Of a DNA stretch of 35,759 bases, positions 16,573-24,513 are shown piece after piece. Origin of the DNA: Chloroflexota bacterium (GTDB lineage Bacteria; Chloroflexota; Anaerolineae; Aggregatilineales; Phototrophicaceae); contig JAEZAF010000266.1 in NCBI GenBank assembly GCA_023430545.1, forward strand, positions 1-35,759, given 5' to 3'. A program made the translations under genes and the position numbers. The notes beneath the pieces are model-generated. The model had not been told where the DNA came from, did no database searches, and was given only the letters and a program-made list of their open reading frames with translations. The stretch's first letter is position 1. Each line of letters opens with the position of its first letter.

Positions 16573-17310
16573 TCAGTAAGTGGCGTATCCCAACGCATTG
16601 AGGACCTGATTGATGGCTGTTTCGTAGTCCAGTGCGGTTTCGCCGCGAACGAAGATTGCATGCCGGTGCTGGAGAATCTGCGGAGCGTTGGAGTCGATCA
16701 CGCCGCCGGAATGACAGACCGAGATCACTTTGCAGCCGTACTGTTCTGCCCATTCCAGTTCCTGACGGACATAGGGTGATCTGATGGTTTCAGGGCCGAT
16801 CAGACAGATAAAATAGCGCGCCGCCGCGATCTGCTGCTCAAGCTGCGAGTTCCATTCTTCACCCGGCGTCAGATTCTTGTCGATGAATGGATTGGGGTTT
16901 CCCGCCAGACGCAGCCGGGCCTCGATCAGTAATCCGAGTGCGCTGCTGTGCGATCGACTGTAAGAGATGAATACCGACGGCGGTGTAGCAGGCTGGGCCA
17001 GCAGATCGAAGGCTTTCTGCGTCAGTGTGTAATCGATCCGACCGCGATCTGCCCGCTGATGTTCCTGAAAGTACCCATAGGTCGCCAGCAGCAGATGCGA
17101 CGGCGCGTCGTCCTGCCATTTTTCTGACAGCAGATTTCTGAGGGCTTCATCGCGTTGAATACGCAGTTCCAGCCCTTTGGCGTTGAGTTGATAGCCGGAA
17201 AACATGTTGGGCCATAATTCCTGAATCGCCCCATAAGCCAGATCCCGTGCGAATGCGGAAACCCGTTCGAGCTTGTCTTCTGGTGGTGCTATTTCCAGCG
17301 GATTTTCCAT
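16573..17310 (-). CDS. TIR-domain protein
   Basis: The C-terminal half (about 110-240) is a TIR domain: strand VFISYSRSHS, the BB-loop region FIDKNLTPGEEWNSQLEQQI, strand YFICLIGPETIRSP and helix YVRQELEWAEQYG. Glu184 is at the position of the catalytic glutamate of NAD+-cleaving TIR enzymes. The N-terminal 108 residues are not recognised; the part ending IDYTLTQKAFDLL has a winged-helix feel. Bacterial TIR proteins are mostly immune NADases or signalling-nucleotide producers, but no partner gene is adjacent. On the minus strand, AAGGA is the ribosome site and TACAAT (17348-17353) a likely -10, so the gene has its own promoter downstream of the ATPase terminator. Confidence 0.85.
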   Translation of the reverse strand: MENPLEIAPPEDKLERVSAFARDLAYGAIQELWPNMFSGYQLNAKGLELRIQRDEALRNLLSEKWQDDAPSHLLLATYGYFQEHQRADRGRIDYTLTQKAFDLLAQPATPPSVFISYSRSHSSALGLLIEARLRLAGNPNPFIDKNLTPGEEWNSQLEQQIAAARYFICLIGPETIRSPYVRQELEWAEQYGCKVISVCHSGGVIDSNAPQILQHRHAIFVRGETALDYETAINQVLNALGYATY

Positions 17311-17372
17311 CGGCCTTATCCTTTATCAATGTTGTAGACATGCGTTCATTGTAGCGTGATGGTGAGACACGA

Positions 17373-17405
17373 CAAAAAAAGACGCTGACTAGCAGGTCAG
17401 CGTCT
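17373..17405 (-). terminator. Intrinsic terminator of the metal ATPase gene
   Basis: On the minus strand, a 10-bp perfect stem AGACGCTGAC / GTCAGCGTCT (17380-17389, 17396-17405) with a 6-nt loop is followed by seven T residues. Confidence 0.92.
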
Positions 17406-17430
17406 CTCTGATGGTGAGGACTGATGCAGT

Positions 17431-19503
17431 TTATGCGTGGGCGACACCTTTCGGTGCGACACCTGTCGATGCGGTGGGTGTGGCTGATGCTGCACGCCGC
17501 CGCTGGATTTCCGGGATCAGCAGGAGCTGGATCAACCCATTGAGTACGACCAGCACCGTGCTGCCTTCATGTCCGAGGACGCCAAGCGGCAGCGGCAGAC
17601 TGATGAAAAACGCGCCCAACAGCAGCATGACGATCACCAGCAGCGAGAAGCTGATATTCTGCCATACCACGCGCCGCGCCTTCTGACTGAGCCGAAGCGC
17701 ATACGGGATCAGCTCCAGTTTATCGCCCATCAGTACCAGATCGGCGGTCTCCAGTGCCACATCGGTCCCTGCGGCACCCATCGCAATCCCGATGTCTGCG
17801 GTCGCGAGGGCGGGGGCGTCGTTCACGCCATCACCGACCATGCCTGTCGCGCCGTATTTCTGCTGAACTTCCTGAATAATCCGCGCTTTGTCGTCTGGCA
17901 TCAGTTCTGCATAAACGTCATCGATACCGGTTTGACGGGCGATGGCCTGTGCCACGCGTTTGTTGTCTCCGGTGAGCATGACGACGGCCACACCTGCCGC
18001 ATGCAGGTCAGCCACCATCTGACGCGCTGTCGGTCGCAGTTCGTCCATCACGGCGATCGCGCCGAGGAATCGTTCCCCCTGACGTACCAGCATCACGGTC
18101 TTGCCATCCTGCTCGAGCTGGTCCCGTGTCTGCTGAAGTTCATGCGGGATGTCTGCGAAAAAGGTCGGGCTGCCGATCTGGACATGCTGTCCTTCGACGG
18201 TGGCTTCGACGCCGCGCCCCGCTGTCGATGTGAAATCGCGCAGGGGCAGCAGGCCGATACCACGAGTCTCGGCAGCGTTGACAATCGCTCGTGCCAGCGG
18301 GTGCTGAGACCGGTCTTCCACCGAAGCCGCGACACGCAGCAGCATGTCTTCGGTCGTGTCAGCATACGGGACGACATCGGTTACTGCGGGTTTGCCGCGA
18401 GTCAGCGTGCCGGTTTTATCGAAGGCAATCGCCTTGAGCGCCGCTGTGCCTTCGAGATAGGCACCGCCTTTGAACAGCACACCACCGCGCGCCGCAGAAG
18501 CAATCGCGGCCAGAAAGCTCGCCGGTGTACTGATCACCAGCGCACACGGGGCTGCGACCGTCATCACGACCATTGCGCGATAGAAATTGGCCGAGAAATC
18601 CGCACCGAACAGCAGTGGCGGTACGATAATCAGCAGGCCGGTAAAGACCAGAATACCCTTGGCGTAAACCTGTTCGAACCGTTCCAGAAAGCGCTCGGTC
18701 GGAGCCTTGTTCTCCTGCGCGTCTTCCACCATCTGGATGATGCGTGCCAGCATTGTATCGCGGACGGTCTGCGTGGCCTCGACATCCAGTGCGCCCTGTA
18801 CATTAAGCGAACCGGCGAAGACATGATCGCCGACCACTTTATCGACCGGGATCGACTCACCAGTAATGGGGGACTGATCGACCGCCGAAGCGCCCGACCG
18901 CACGATACCATCTACCGGAATGCGCTCACCGGGCTGAATCAGGACGATTTCACCCAGTCGGATCTGGTTGAGCTTGATCATCTGCTTCTGACCACTGCGG
19001 ATCACGCGCACATCATCCGGGTACAGCTTCATCAGGCTGCGGATGGCCTGACGGCTGCGCCCGATGGCGTAATCCTGAAGCACATTGCTGAGTGAGAACA
19101 GGAACAGCAGCATCGCACCTTCATGCCACTGATCGATCAGCGCAGCACCGAGCGCGGCAAGGATCATCAGCGTGTCAACGTCGATCTGCGGTTTACTGTC
19201 GGCCTCGGCATCATCTGATTTGATGATTTTCAGACTTTCGAGCGAAGCACGTACACCGAAGTAACCTCCAGCGGCATACGAGATCAGGTTGAGGATTGTA
19301 ATCAGCACATCGGAGACGCGGCCTTCCAGCGCCCAACTGAGCGCGAGGCTGATGCCGGTAATCGCGACCAGCACGATCTCCATGCGTCCCTGTGTGAAGT
19401 GCAGCAGGGTATCCTGCCGCTGTTCGGATTTCTGCCGTTCCTCGCGTATTACTTTGGTTTGGTCTGCGTGAGCGGTCACCATCATATCTGCTTTCATTAC
19501 CAT
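17431..19503 (-). CDS. P1B-type heavy-metal-transporting ATPase
   Basis: Metal-exporting ATPase of 690 residues. It carries the actuator TGES loop (214-217), the membrane metal motif APC (318-320), the phosphorylation site DKTGTLT (Asp362), the nucleotide-binding hinge GDGVNDAP and the C-terminal HEGST motif in the last membrane region. There is no N-terminal Cys-x-x-Cys metal-binding domain; the N-terminus is short and charged. The lack of this domain and the HEGST motif fit the P1B-4 group (Co, Fe or Zn export), though that group usually has SPC and not APC. Possible starts are ATG 19503 and nearby in-frame ATGs; none has a strong ribosome site. A palindrome just upstream may be an operator. 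Confidence 0.92.
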   Translation of the reverse strand: MVMKADMMVTAHADQTKVIREERQKSEQRQDTLLHFTQGRMEIVLVAITGISLALSWALEGRVSDVLITILNLISYAAGGYFGVRASLESLKIIKSDDAEADSKPQIDVDTLMILAALGAALIDQWHEGAMLLFLFSLSNVLQDYAIGRSRQAIRSLMKLYPDDVRVIRSGQKQMIKLNQIRLGEIVLIQPGERIPVDGIVRSGASAVDQSPITGESIPVDKVVGDHVFAGSLNVQGALDVEATQTVRDTMLARIIQMVEDAQENKAPTERFLERFEQVYAKGILVFTGLLIIVPPLLFGADFSANFYRAMVVMTVAAPCALVISTPASFLAAIASAARGGVLFKGGAYLEGTAALKAIAFDKTGTLTRGKPAVTDVVPYADTTEDMLLRVAASVEDRSQHPLARAIVNAAETRGIGLLPLRDFTSTAGRGVEATVEGQHVQIGSPTFFADIPHELQQTRDQLEQDGKTVMLVRQGERFLGAIAVMDELRPTARQMVADLHAAGVAVVMLTGDNKRVAQAIARQTGIDDVYAELMPDDKARIIQEVQQKYGATGMVGDGVNDAPALATADIGIAMGAAGTDVALETADLVLMGDKLELIPYALRLSQKARRVVWQNISFSLLVIVMLLLGAFFISLPLPLGVLGHEGSTVLVVLNGLIQLLLIPEIQRRRAASATPTASTGVAPKGVAHA

Positions 19504-19507
19504 CAGT

Positions 19508-19521
19508 TTAAACTAGTTTAA
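19508..19521. promoter_or_regulatory. Palindrome before the metal ATPase, possible operator
   Basis: TTAAACTAGTTTAA is a perfect 14-bp palindrome starting 5 bp upstream of the first ATG of the ATPase gene. Further GTTAAA-like half-sites follow at about 19528. A metal-responsive or MarR/ArsR-type repressor could bind here. Confidence 0.4.
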
Positions 19522-19715
19522 CCGAAGTTAAAGTAATGTTCAATAGACCAATATAAATGTTTTATCAGAATGGGAAAACTCTATGAACATCGCTCAACTA
19601 CGGATTATAAATGCTGGTTAAATGATTGTGTCTAAAATTACAGAACAGCCTTGCAACGGCTTTATCAGAAAGAGATAAATTTCCTTTAAGAGCAGTCCTA
19701 CAGCCTGAAATTCTC

Positions 19716-19745
19716 TTGACATATGAGCGTGCGTTGTGCTAAGAT
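19716..19745 (+). promoter_or_regulatory. Promoter of the nusA-infB cluster
   Basis: Perfect -35 TTGACA (19716-19721) and -10 TAAGAT (19740-19745) with an 18-bp spacer. The predicted transcript would start near 19752, leaving a leader of about 160 nt before nusA. Confidence 0.8.
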
Positions 19746-19771
19746 GAAGCACAGTTGAGTATCTTTTGAAG

Positions 19772-19794
19772 AAGTGGGCACCCCCCACTTTTTT
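19772..19794 (+). terminator. Leader terminator (attenuator) upstream of nusA
   Basis: The 7-bp stem AAGTGGG / CCCACTT with a 5-nt loop runs straight into a T-run (19789-19794). It lies about 25 nt after the expected start site and about 120 nt before nusA, so it would stop most transcripts before the operon unless read through. Confidence 0.75.
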
Positions 19795-19913
19795 CGTCTC
19801 TTTCTCCTTTACGGATCTACGTTTCTCGTTCTAAAAGCAGCTTATGTCGTCATCTCTCAGGATTGCGGGCATAACCTGCGAAGTTCCCTCACCTGGGGTG
19901 TGATAAACCAAGT

Positions 19914-21794
19914 ATGAAAAATGAGTTCGAAATAGCGTTTAATGAAATCGCGCAGGCGCGTACCCTTCCACCAGAACTTGTGCTGGAAGCCCTGCAAACC
20001 GCGCTGATCTCTGCGTACCGGCGTGATGCCAACGCCAGCGCCGCACAGCAGGTTGAGGCGTCGATTGACCCGTCGACCGGACGCGCAAAGATCTTTGTTG
20101 AGAAGGAAGTGGTGGACGGCGTCATCAGCCCGACCACTGAAGTCGATCTTGAGACGGCACGCTACTATGACCCGGATGCCGACTACGGCGATATGGTCAT
20201 GGTGCAGGTTCAGGGGACCACGAAAAACTTTGGACGCATCGCTGCGCAGACCGCCAAACAGGTGATTTTGCAGCGCATCCGTGAAGCGGAACGCAACGCA
20301 CTCTATGAAGAATTCATCTCTAAAGAAGGTGAAATCATGGGGGCGACGGTTCAGAGCGTGAACAACGGTAACGCGACGGTTTCACTCAACAACGGTCGCG
20401 CCGAAGCCTCACTGCCACGCAATCAGCAGATTCATGGCGAACGTTACAAGCCGGGTGATAAAATCCGCGTGTACGTTGTCGAAGTCCGCAAGACGCCACG
20501 CGGTCCACATATTATCGTCAGCCGCAGCCATCGCAACATGCTCCGCCGTCTGCTGGAATTCGAAGTCCCTGAAATTTATAACGGACAGGTTGAGATCAAG
20601 AACATTGCCCGTGAAGCAGGTGGTCGCTCCAAAGTGGCCGTTGCCGCGCTTCAGGAAGGGATCGATCCAGTCGGCGCATGCGTCGGGATGCGCGGTGTGC
20701 GTATCCAGAATATCGTCAAGGAACTTCACGACGAGAAGATCGACGTTATCGAGTGGAATCCCAATCAGGAAGAATTCATCAAGAAGGCGCTTAGTCCGGC
20801 GCGTGTGACAGGTGTGTATCTGGATGATGATCCCGATGCAGGCCGTACCGCCGTCGTCGTCGTGCCCGATGACCAGCTCTCGCTGGCGATTGGCCGCGAA
20901 GGGCAGAACGCCCGCCTCGCCGCCAAGCTGACCGGCTGGCGTATCGACATCAAGAGCGTCACGGAAGCCGTGGCGACCGCGCTGGCACAGATCAGTACGC
21001 CGCCGCTGAACGAGATCGCCGAAAAGCGGCCTGAACTGGTGGAAGAAGTCGAGCGCATCAACCAGAAGAAGTCCAACAGCCTGACGATTCAGCCGGAAGA
21101 ATACAACACCCTCAGCAAATTCGCGGATCTGGCGGAGCGCCGCCTGCTGGCGATGAAGCTGGAAGCGCGTCAGGCACGTCTGGCCGAAATCAACGCGGTC
21201 AAGAGCACCCTGCCGCAGCGGGCCTTCGAAATCCCGGTGACAAAGCTCGATTTGCCGGATAATATTATTGAGTCGCTGCAGCCGCTCGAAAATGCGGGCG
21301 AGATTATGCTGCGCTTCCTGATCGATGAAACCCGCCTGCGCCGCCTTCTGAGTTCGCACCCGGAAAACGCGCTGTTGCTGGTCCAGGAAGCATTGGATAA
21401 ATTAGTGCTGCCTGAACTGTATGACGAACCGGTCCAGCCGGCGGCGAAGGCCGCACCGGTTGAAACGGTTGAAGTCGTGGCACCGGATGACACACCTGTT
21501 GAAGAATCAGCCCCGGTGACCGTTGCGGATCAGGATCTCTTTGAGAGCGCCATCACGGCTGAAGAGCATGAGGCGCGTAATCGGGACAAGCGCGCTCGGG
21601 CTGAAGTCGAAGAATTCCCGGTGGACTTCATCGAGGAAGAAGAAGACTTTAGCGACAGCGGCAAGTCGAAGGGCAAGAAGAAGAAGGAACGCCAGCAGCG
21701 CCGTCATCTGATGTTCGATGAGACATCAGGCGAAATGGTCGTCAAGCGGCGTCGCAAGGGCAGTCGCAAAGACAGTTGGGATGAAATCGAGTAA
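19914..21794 (+). CDS. nusA: Transcription termination/antitermination factor NusA
   Basis: RNA polymerase-binding factor controlling pausing, termination and antitermination. Order of domains: N-terminal RNAP-binding domain (1-125), S1 domain (about 138-204), KH1 with GACVGMRGVRIQNI (254-267) and KH2 with QLSLAIGREGQNARLAAKL (321-339). A long extra C-terminus (about 350-626) follows. It includes a helical region and an acidic stretch (EEEEDF), and ends in a basic tail (KGKKKKERQQRRHLMFDE, then VVKRRRKGSRKDSWDEIE). The ATG has only a weak ribosome site. It heads the cluster in place of rimP-nusA and is preceded by an attenuator-like terminator. The basic tail is echoed by the next gene. Confidence 0.96.
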   Translation: MKNEFEIAFNEIAQARTLPPELVLEALQTALISAYRRDANASAAQQVEASIDPSTGRAKIFVEKEVVDGVISPTTEVDLETARYYDPDADYGDMVMVQVQGTTKNFGRIAAQTAKQVILQRIREAERNALYEEFISKEGEIMGATVQSVNNGNATVSLNNGRAEASLPRNQQIHGERYKPGDKIRVYVVEVRKTPRGPHIIVSRSHRNMLRRLLEFEVPEIYNGQVEIKNIAREAGGRSKVAVAALQEGIDPVGACVGMRGVRIQNIVKELHDEKIDVIEWNPNQEEFIKKALSPARVTGVYLDDDPDAGRTAVVVVPDDQLSLAIGREGQNARLAAKLTGWRIDIKSVTEAVATALAQISTPPLNEIAEKRPELVEEVERINQKKSNSLTIQPEEYNTLSKFADLAERRLLAMKLEARQARLAEINAVKSTLPQRAFEIPVTKLDLPDNIIESLQPLENAGEIMLRFLIDETRLRRLLSSHPENALLLVQEALDKLVLPELYDEPVQPAAKAAPVETVEVVAPDDTPVEESAPVTVADQDLFESAITAEEHEARNRDKRARAEVEEFPVDFIEEEEDFSDSGKSKGKKKKERQQRRHLMFDETSGEMVVKRRRKGSRKDSWDEIE

Positions 21795-21816
21795 CATTTA
21801 AAGCAGATCACAGACG

Positions 21817-22146
21817 ATGCGCGATCAAAAATCCAACCCATCTGCTAAACCAATTACCAGTCTGGTCTGGCTGGAAGATGATGACAACCGGATCGACTGG
21901 GACCGCAAAAGCCAGAAGAAGAAGCGGCAGGATACTGAATCGCTTCCGGAAGATGGCTTCACTGAAGTTATGACGGACGACTTCGAACCGTTTGAAGTGG
22001 TTCGTCAGCCGAAAAAGCACAAATCAGGTAAGCGTGATAAGCGCCGCCAGCTCGTCATGGACGAAGACTCCGGGCGGGTGCGTGTCAAGCGGCGTCGGAA
22101 GAGCAACCGCAATCCCCTAGATGTGTGGCTGGAAGAGTATGAATGA
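21817..22146 (+). CDS. Small basic protein resembling the NusA C-terminal tail
   Basis: The 109-residue protein is not a family I can name. It starts MRDQKSNPSAKPITSLVWLE, has an acidic middle (DGFTEVMTDDFEPFE) and a basic end (KHKSGKRDKRRQLVMDEDSG, then VRVKRRRKSNRN). This end matches the NusA tail RRHLMFDETSGEMVVKRRRK closely, and the DNA shares GTCAAGCGGCGTCG. The gene lies 22 nt after nusA, and its last codons overlap the ylxR start, so it is translated as part of the operon. A role on RNA or RNA polymerase together with NusA is an inference from the shared tail. Confidence 0.75.
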   Translation: MRDQKSNPSAKPITSLVWLEDDDNRIDWDRKSQKKKRQDTESLPEDGFTEVMTDDFEPFEVVRQPKKHKSGKRDKRRQLVMDEDSGRVRVKRRRKSNRNPLDVWLEEYE

Positions 22147-22435
22147 GCAGCAGCGTTCGCAGAGTCTCACACCTTCACGTAAGCATATCCCGCAGCGAAG
22201 CTGCGTGGTATGCCGGACGAAGGCTTCCAAGCGTCAGCTCACGCGTCTGGTACGGACCGACGCAGGCATCGTGATTGATGTGACCGGCAAGCAGAATGGT
22301 CGTGGGGCATACCTCTGCGACAATCGCGCCTGCTGGCAGCGCGCTCAGGAGACAGATGTTCTCGCAAAGGCTCTGCGTATGGCGCTTAGCGCAGAAGATC
22401 GCATTCGGTTGCAGCAGGCCATGCCAACCTCATGA
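22139..22435 (+). CDS. ylxR: YlxR-family (DUF448) RNA-binding protein
   Basis: Small protein of the YlxR/RnpM family, encoded between nusA and infB in very many bacteria. It binds RNA; in some Firmicutes it modulates RNase P. Hallmarks are PQRSCVVCRTKASKRQLTRL, the NGRGAYLC motif and the following CW. ATG 22139 (MNEQQRSQSL) is chosen, giving 98 residues with GGAAGAG upstream; it overlaps the end of the preceding small gene by 8 nt, suggesting coupled translation. The ribosomal-protein-like ylxQ gene that often follows is absent here. Confidence 0.92.
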   Translation: MNEQQRSQSLTPSRKHIPQRSCVVCRTKASKRQLTRLVRTDAGIVIDVTGKQNGRGAYLCDNRACWQRAQETDVLAKALRMALSAEDRIRLQQAMPTS

Positions 22436-22552
22436 ACGGCGTGATCACCGTGAAGGGATGGCATACTGCTGCATTCGGTAGTGTGATCCGAAATAGCAAT
22501 AAAAACATCATGAATAACGAACAGTGAGGTAGCCCGCTTCTGTGTGTATGGC

Positions 22553-22576
22553 TTCCTCCTGTTCTCTGAGGAGGAA
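22553..22576 (+). promoter_or_regulatory. Hairpin sequestering the infB ribosome-binding site
   Basis: TTCCTCCT (22553-22560) is the exact complement of AGGAGGAA (22569-22576), which contains the infB Shine-Dalgarno sequence. The loop is 8 nt, and the ATG follows 2 nt after the stem. In the folded mRNA the ribosome site would be fully paired. Confidence 0.7.
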
Positions 22577-22578
22577 CT

Positions 22579-24387
22579 ATGGCACAGGAAAAACAGGTTG
22601 TACTCGTACCGGATTATCTGAGTGTACGAGAACTGGCTGAGCTGATTAAGGCCAGCCCCATTGAGGTGATGAAGAAACTGATCGCCAATGGGATCATGGC
22701 CTCGATCAATCAGCAGATTGATTATGACACCGCCGCGATTGTGATCGAAGACTTCGGTTACGAGGCACAGTCGGCCAGCGCGGTGGCGGCTGAAGAGGCA
22801 GCACGGGAACGTGCCCAGAACAGCACACAGGTCTGGCGTAAGGTCTACGCGACCGAAAAGCGCGAGAACCTGATTTCTCGCCCACCGATTATCACCATCC
22901 TCGGCCATGTCGATCATGGCAAGACCACACTTCTCGATACCATCCGTAAAACCAAAGTCGCAGAAGGCGAAGCTGGCGGCATCACCCAGCACATCGGTGC
23001 TTATCGTGTCGAGCAGGATGGACGCACGCTGACATTCCTCGATACCCCCGGTCATGAGGCGTTTACCGCCATGCGTGCCCGTGGAGCGCAGGGTGCAGAC
23101 ATTGCCGTACTCGTCGTCGCTGCTGACGACGGCGTGATGCCCACCACTCGTGAGGCACTGGTGCATGCTCAGGCCGCCAATATCCCGATTGTGGTCGCGA
23201 TTACGAAGGTCGATAAGCGCAATGCCAATGTCGAGCGCGTGAAGCAGGAGCTGAATGACCTCGGCCTCGTCCCGGATGACTGGGGTGGCAATATCATGAT
23301 GATTCCGGTCGCTGCACCACTGGGGCAGGGGATTGATGACCTGCTCGAAGCACTGCTGCTGACCGCTGAGACGATCGAGATCAGTGCGAACCCGAATGCC
23401 AATGCTGCCGGTGTGGTGATCGAATCCGAAATGGACCCGCGTCAGGGGACACTCGCGACACTGCTCATGGTCAATGGAACACTAAATCGCGGTGATGCCA
23501 TTATCGCAGGCACGAGCTATGGCCGTATCCGCGCCATGTTTGACGAAGCCGGACGCCAGATCAAGACTGCGCCGCCGTCGTATCCGGTGCGCGTGCTTGG
23601 ACTCAACGGAAGCCCGCTGCCGGGAACACAGTTCGAGCGTGTCGCCAGTGATAAGGTGGCGCGGCAGATGGTCGAAGAGCGCGTCAACGAAGCGAACTCC
23701 GTACAGGCGGGTACTGCCCGCCCGACGTTCTCGCTGGAAGATGTCTTCAGAAATGTCGCAGAAGGCAAGGCGAAGGAACTGACCCTGATCCTGAAAGCGG
23801 ACGTTCAGGGGTCGCTCCAGCCGATTGTGGACTCACTCACCGAGCTGTCATCGAGCAATAAAGGCGGTGTCAAAATCCGTATCCTGAATGCCGATGTTGG
23901 CAACGTATCAGAAGCGGATGCCATGCTTGCCACCGCTTCCGGTGCGATCATCATCGCCTTCAACGTGGATGTCGATAATCCCGCACGCCGCACGGCAGAA
24001 GCCCAGAACGTCGAAATCCGCAGCTATACGATTATCTACAAGCTGCTGGAAGACATCGAACTGGCGCTCAAGGGTCTGCTTGATCCGGTCTATGAACCGA
24101 AGACCATCGGCACGGCGGAAGTCCGTCAGGTCTTCCGTATCTCCAAGGTCGGGGCGATTGCGGGCAGCATGATCCGTGAAGGCGAAGCACGCCGTAACGC
24201 CCATGCTCGTGTCAAGCGCGGTAACCGCGTCCTGATCGAAGATACCACCGTGTCGTCGCTCAAGCGCTTCAACGAAGACGTACGCGAAGTGCGTACCGGC
24301 TTCGAATGTGGTATCGGTCTGAATAACTTCAACGACTACGAAGTGGGTGATACCATCGAGTTCTTCATCATGGAACGGGTAAGCTAG
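22579..24387 (+). CDS. infB: Translation initiation factor IF-2
   Basis: GTPase that brings fMet-tRNA to the 30S subunit. At 602 residues it is a short form with one N-terminal IF2_N domain (about 10-55) and almost no linker. G1 is GHVDHGKTT (109-117), switch II DTPGHEAF (155-162). Domains II, III and the C2 end (VREVRTGFECGIGLNNFNDY) are complete. Two GTP-specificity motifs differ from the norm: G4 reads TKVD (209-212) where NKxD is usual, and the G5 SAK is AAP (245-247). The start is firm: AGGAGG lies 4 nt before the ATG, within a hairpin. About 140 nt of untranslated sequence separate it from ylxR. Confidence 0.96.
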   Translation: MAQEKQVVLVPDYLSVRELAELIKASPIEVMKKLIANGIMASINQQIDYDTAAIVIEDFGYEAQSASAVAAEEAARERAQNSTQVWRKVYATEKRENLISRPPIITILGHVDHGKTTLLDTIRKTKVAEGEAGGITQHIGAYRVEQDGRTLTFLDTPGHEAFTAMRARGAQGADIAVLVVAADDGVMPTTREALVHAQAANIPIVVAITKVDKRNANVERVKQELNDLGLVPDDWGGNIMMIPVAAPLGQGIDDLLEALLLTAETIEISANPNANAAGVVIESEMDPRQGTLATLLMVNGTLNRGDAIIAGTSYGRIRAMFDEAGRQIKTAPPSYPVRVLGLNGSPLPGTQFERVASDKVARQMVEERVNEANSVQAGTARPTFSLEDVFRNVAEGKAKELTLILKADVQGSLQPIVDSLTELSSSNKGGVKIRILNADVGNVSEADAMLATASGAIIIAFNVDVDNPARRTAEAQNVEIRSYTIIYKLLEDIELALKGLLDPVYEPKTIGTAEVRQVFRISKVGAIAGSMIREGEARRNAHARVKRGNRVLIEDTTVSSLKRFNEDVREVRTGFECGIGLNNFNDYEVGDTIEFFIMERVS

Positions 24388-24446
24388 ACACTTCAGGCGG
24401 CTGTTCGCACGGCTGCCACGCACCACACCGAACCATAACCCTACGC

Positions 24447-24476
24447 CTCTCCGGTGGTGATCCCACTGCCGGAGAG
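24447..24476 (+). repeat. Hairpin between infB and rbfA
   Basis: CTCTCCGG / CCGGAGAG, an 8-bp perfect stem with a 14-nt loop in which TGG / CCA can also pair. No T-run follows. It may protect or process the polycistronic mRNA. Confidence 0.5.
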
Positions 24477-24513
24477 TGCACCTGTCTTTTACTGGAATCG
24501 AAACGACATCCTC

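Larger units (their letters stand above)
19504..19913. other. Intergenic region with ATPase operator and nusA leader
   Basis: This 410-bp stretch lies between the divergent ATPase and nusA genes. It holds a palindrome next to the ATPase start, a strong plus-strand promoter and a leader terminator. No open reading frame of note is present, and rimP, usual at this place, is absent. Confidence 0.7.

Noticed and set aside
17569..19095. Long plus-strand open frame of 508 codons
   Set aside because: It lies wholly antisense to the metal ATPase, whose motifs are unmistakable. The translation is His/Arg/Gln-rich and without any domain, as expected for a shadow frame in GC-rich DNA.
20409..21359. Minus-strand open frame of 316 codons
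   Set aside because: Antisense to nusA across the KH domains; no recognisable protein features.
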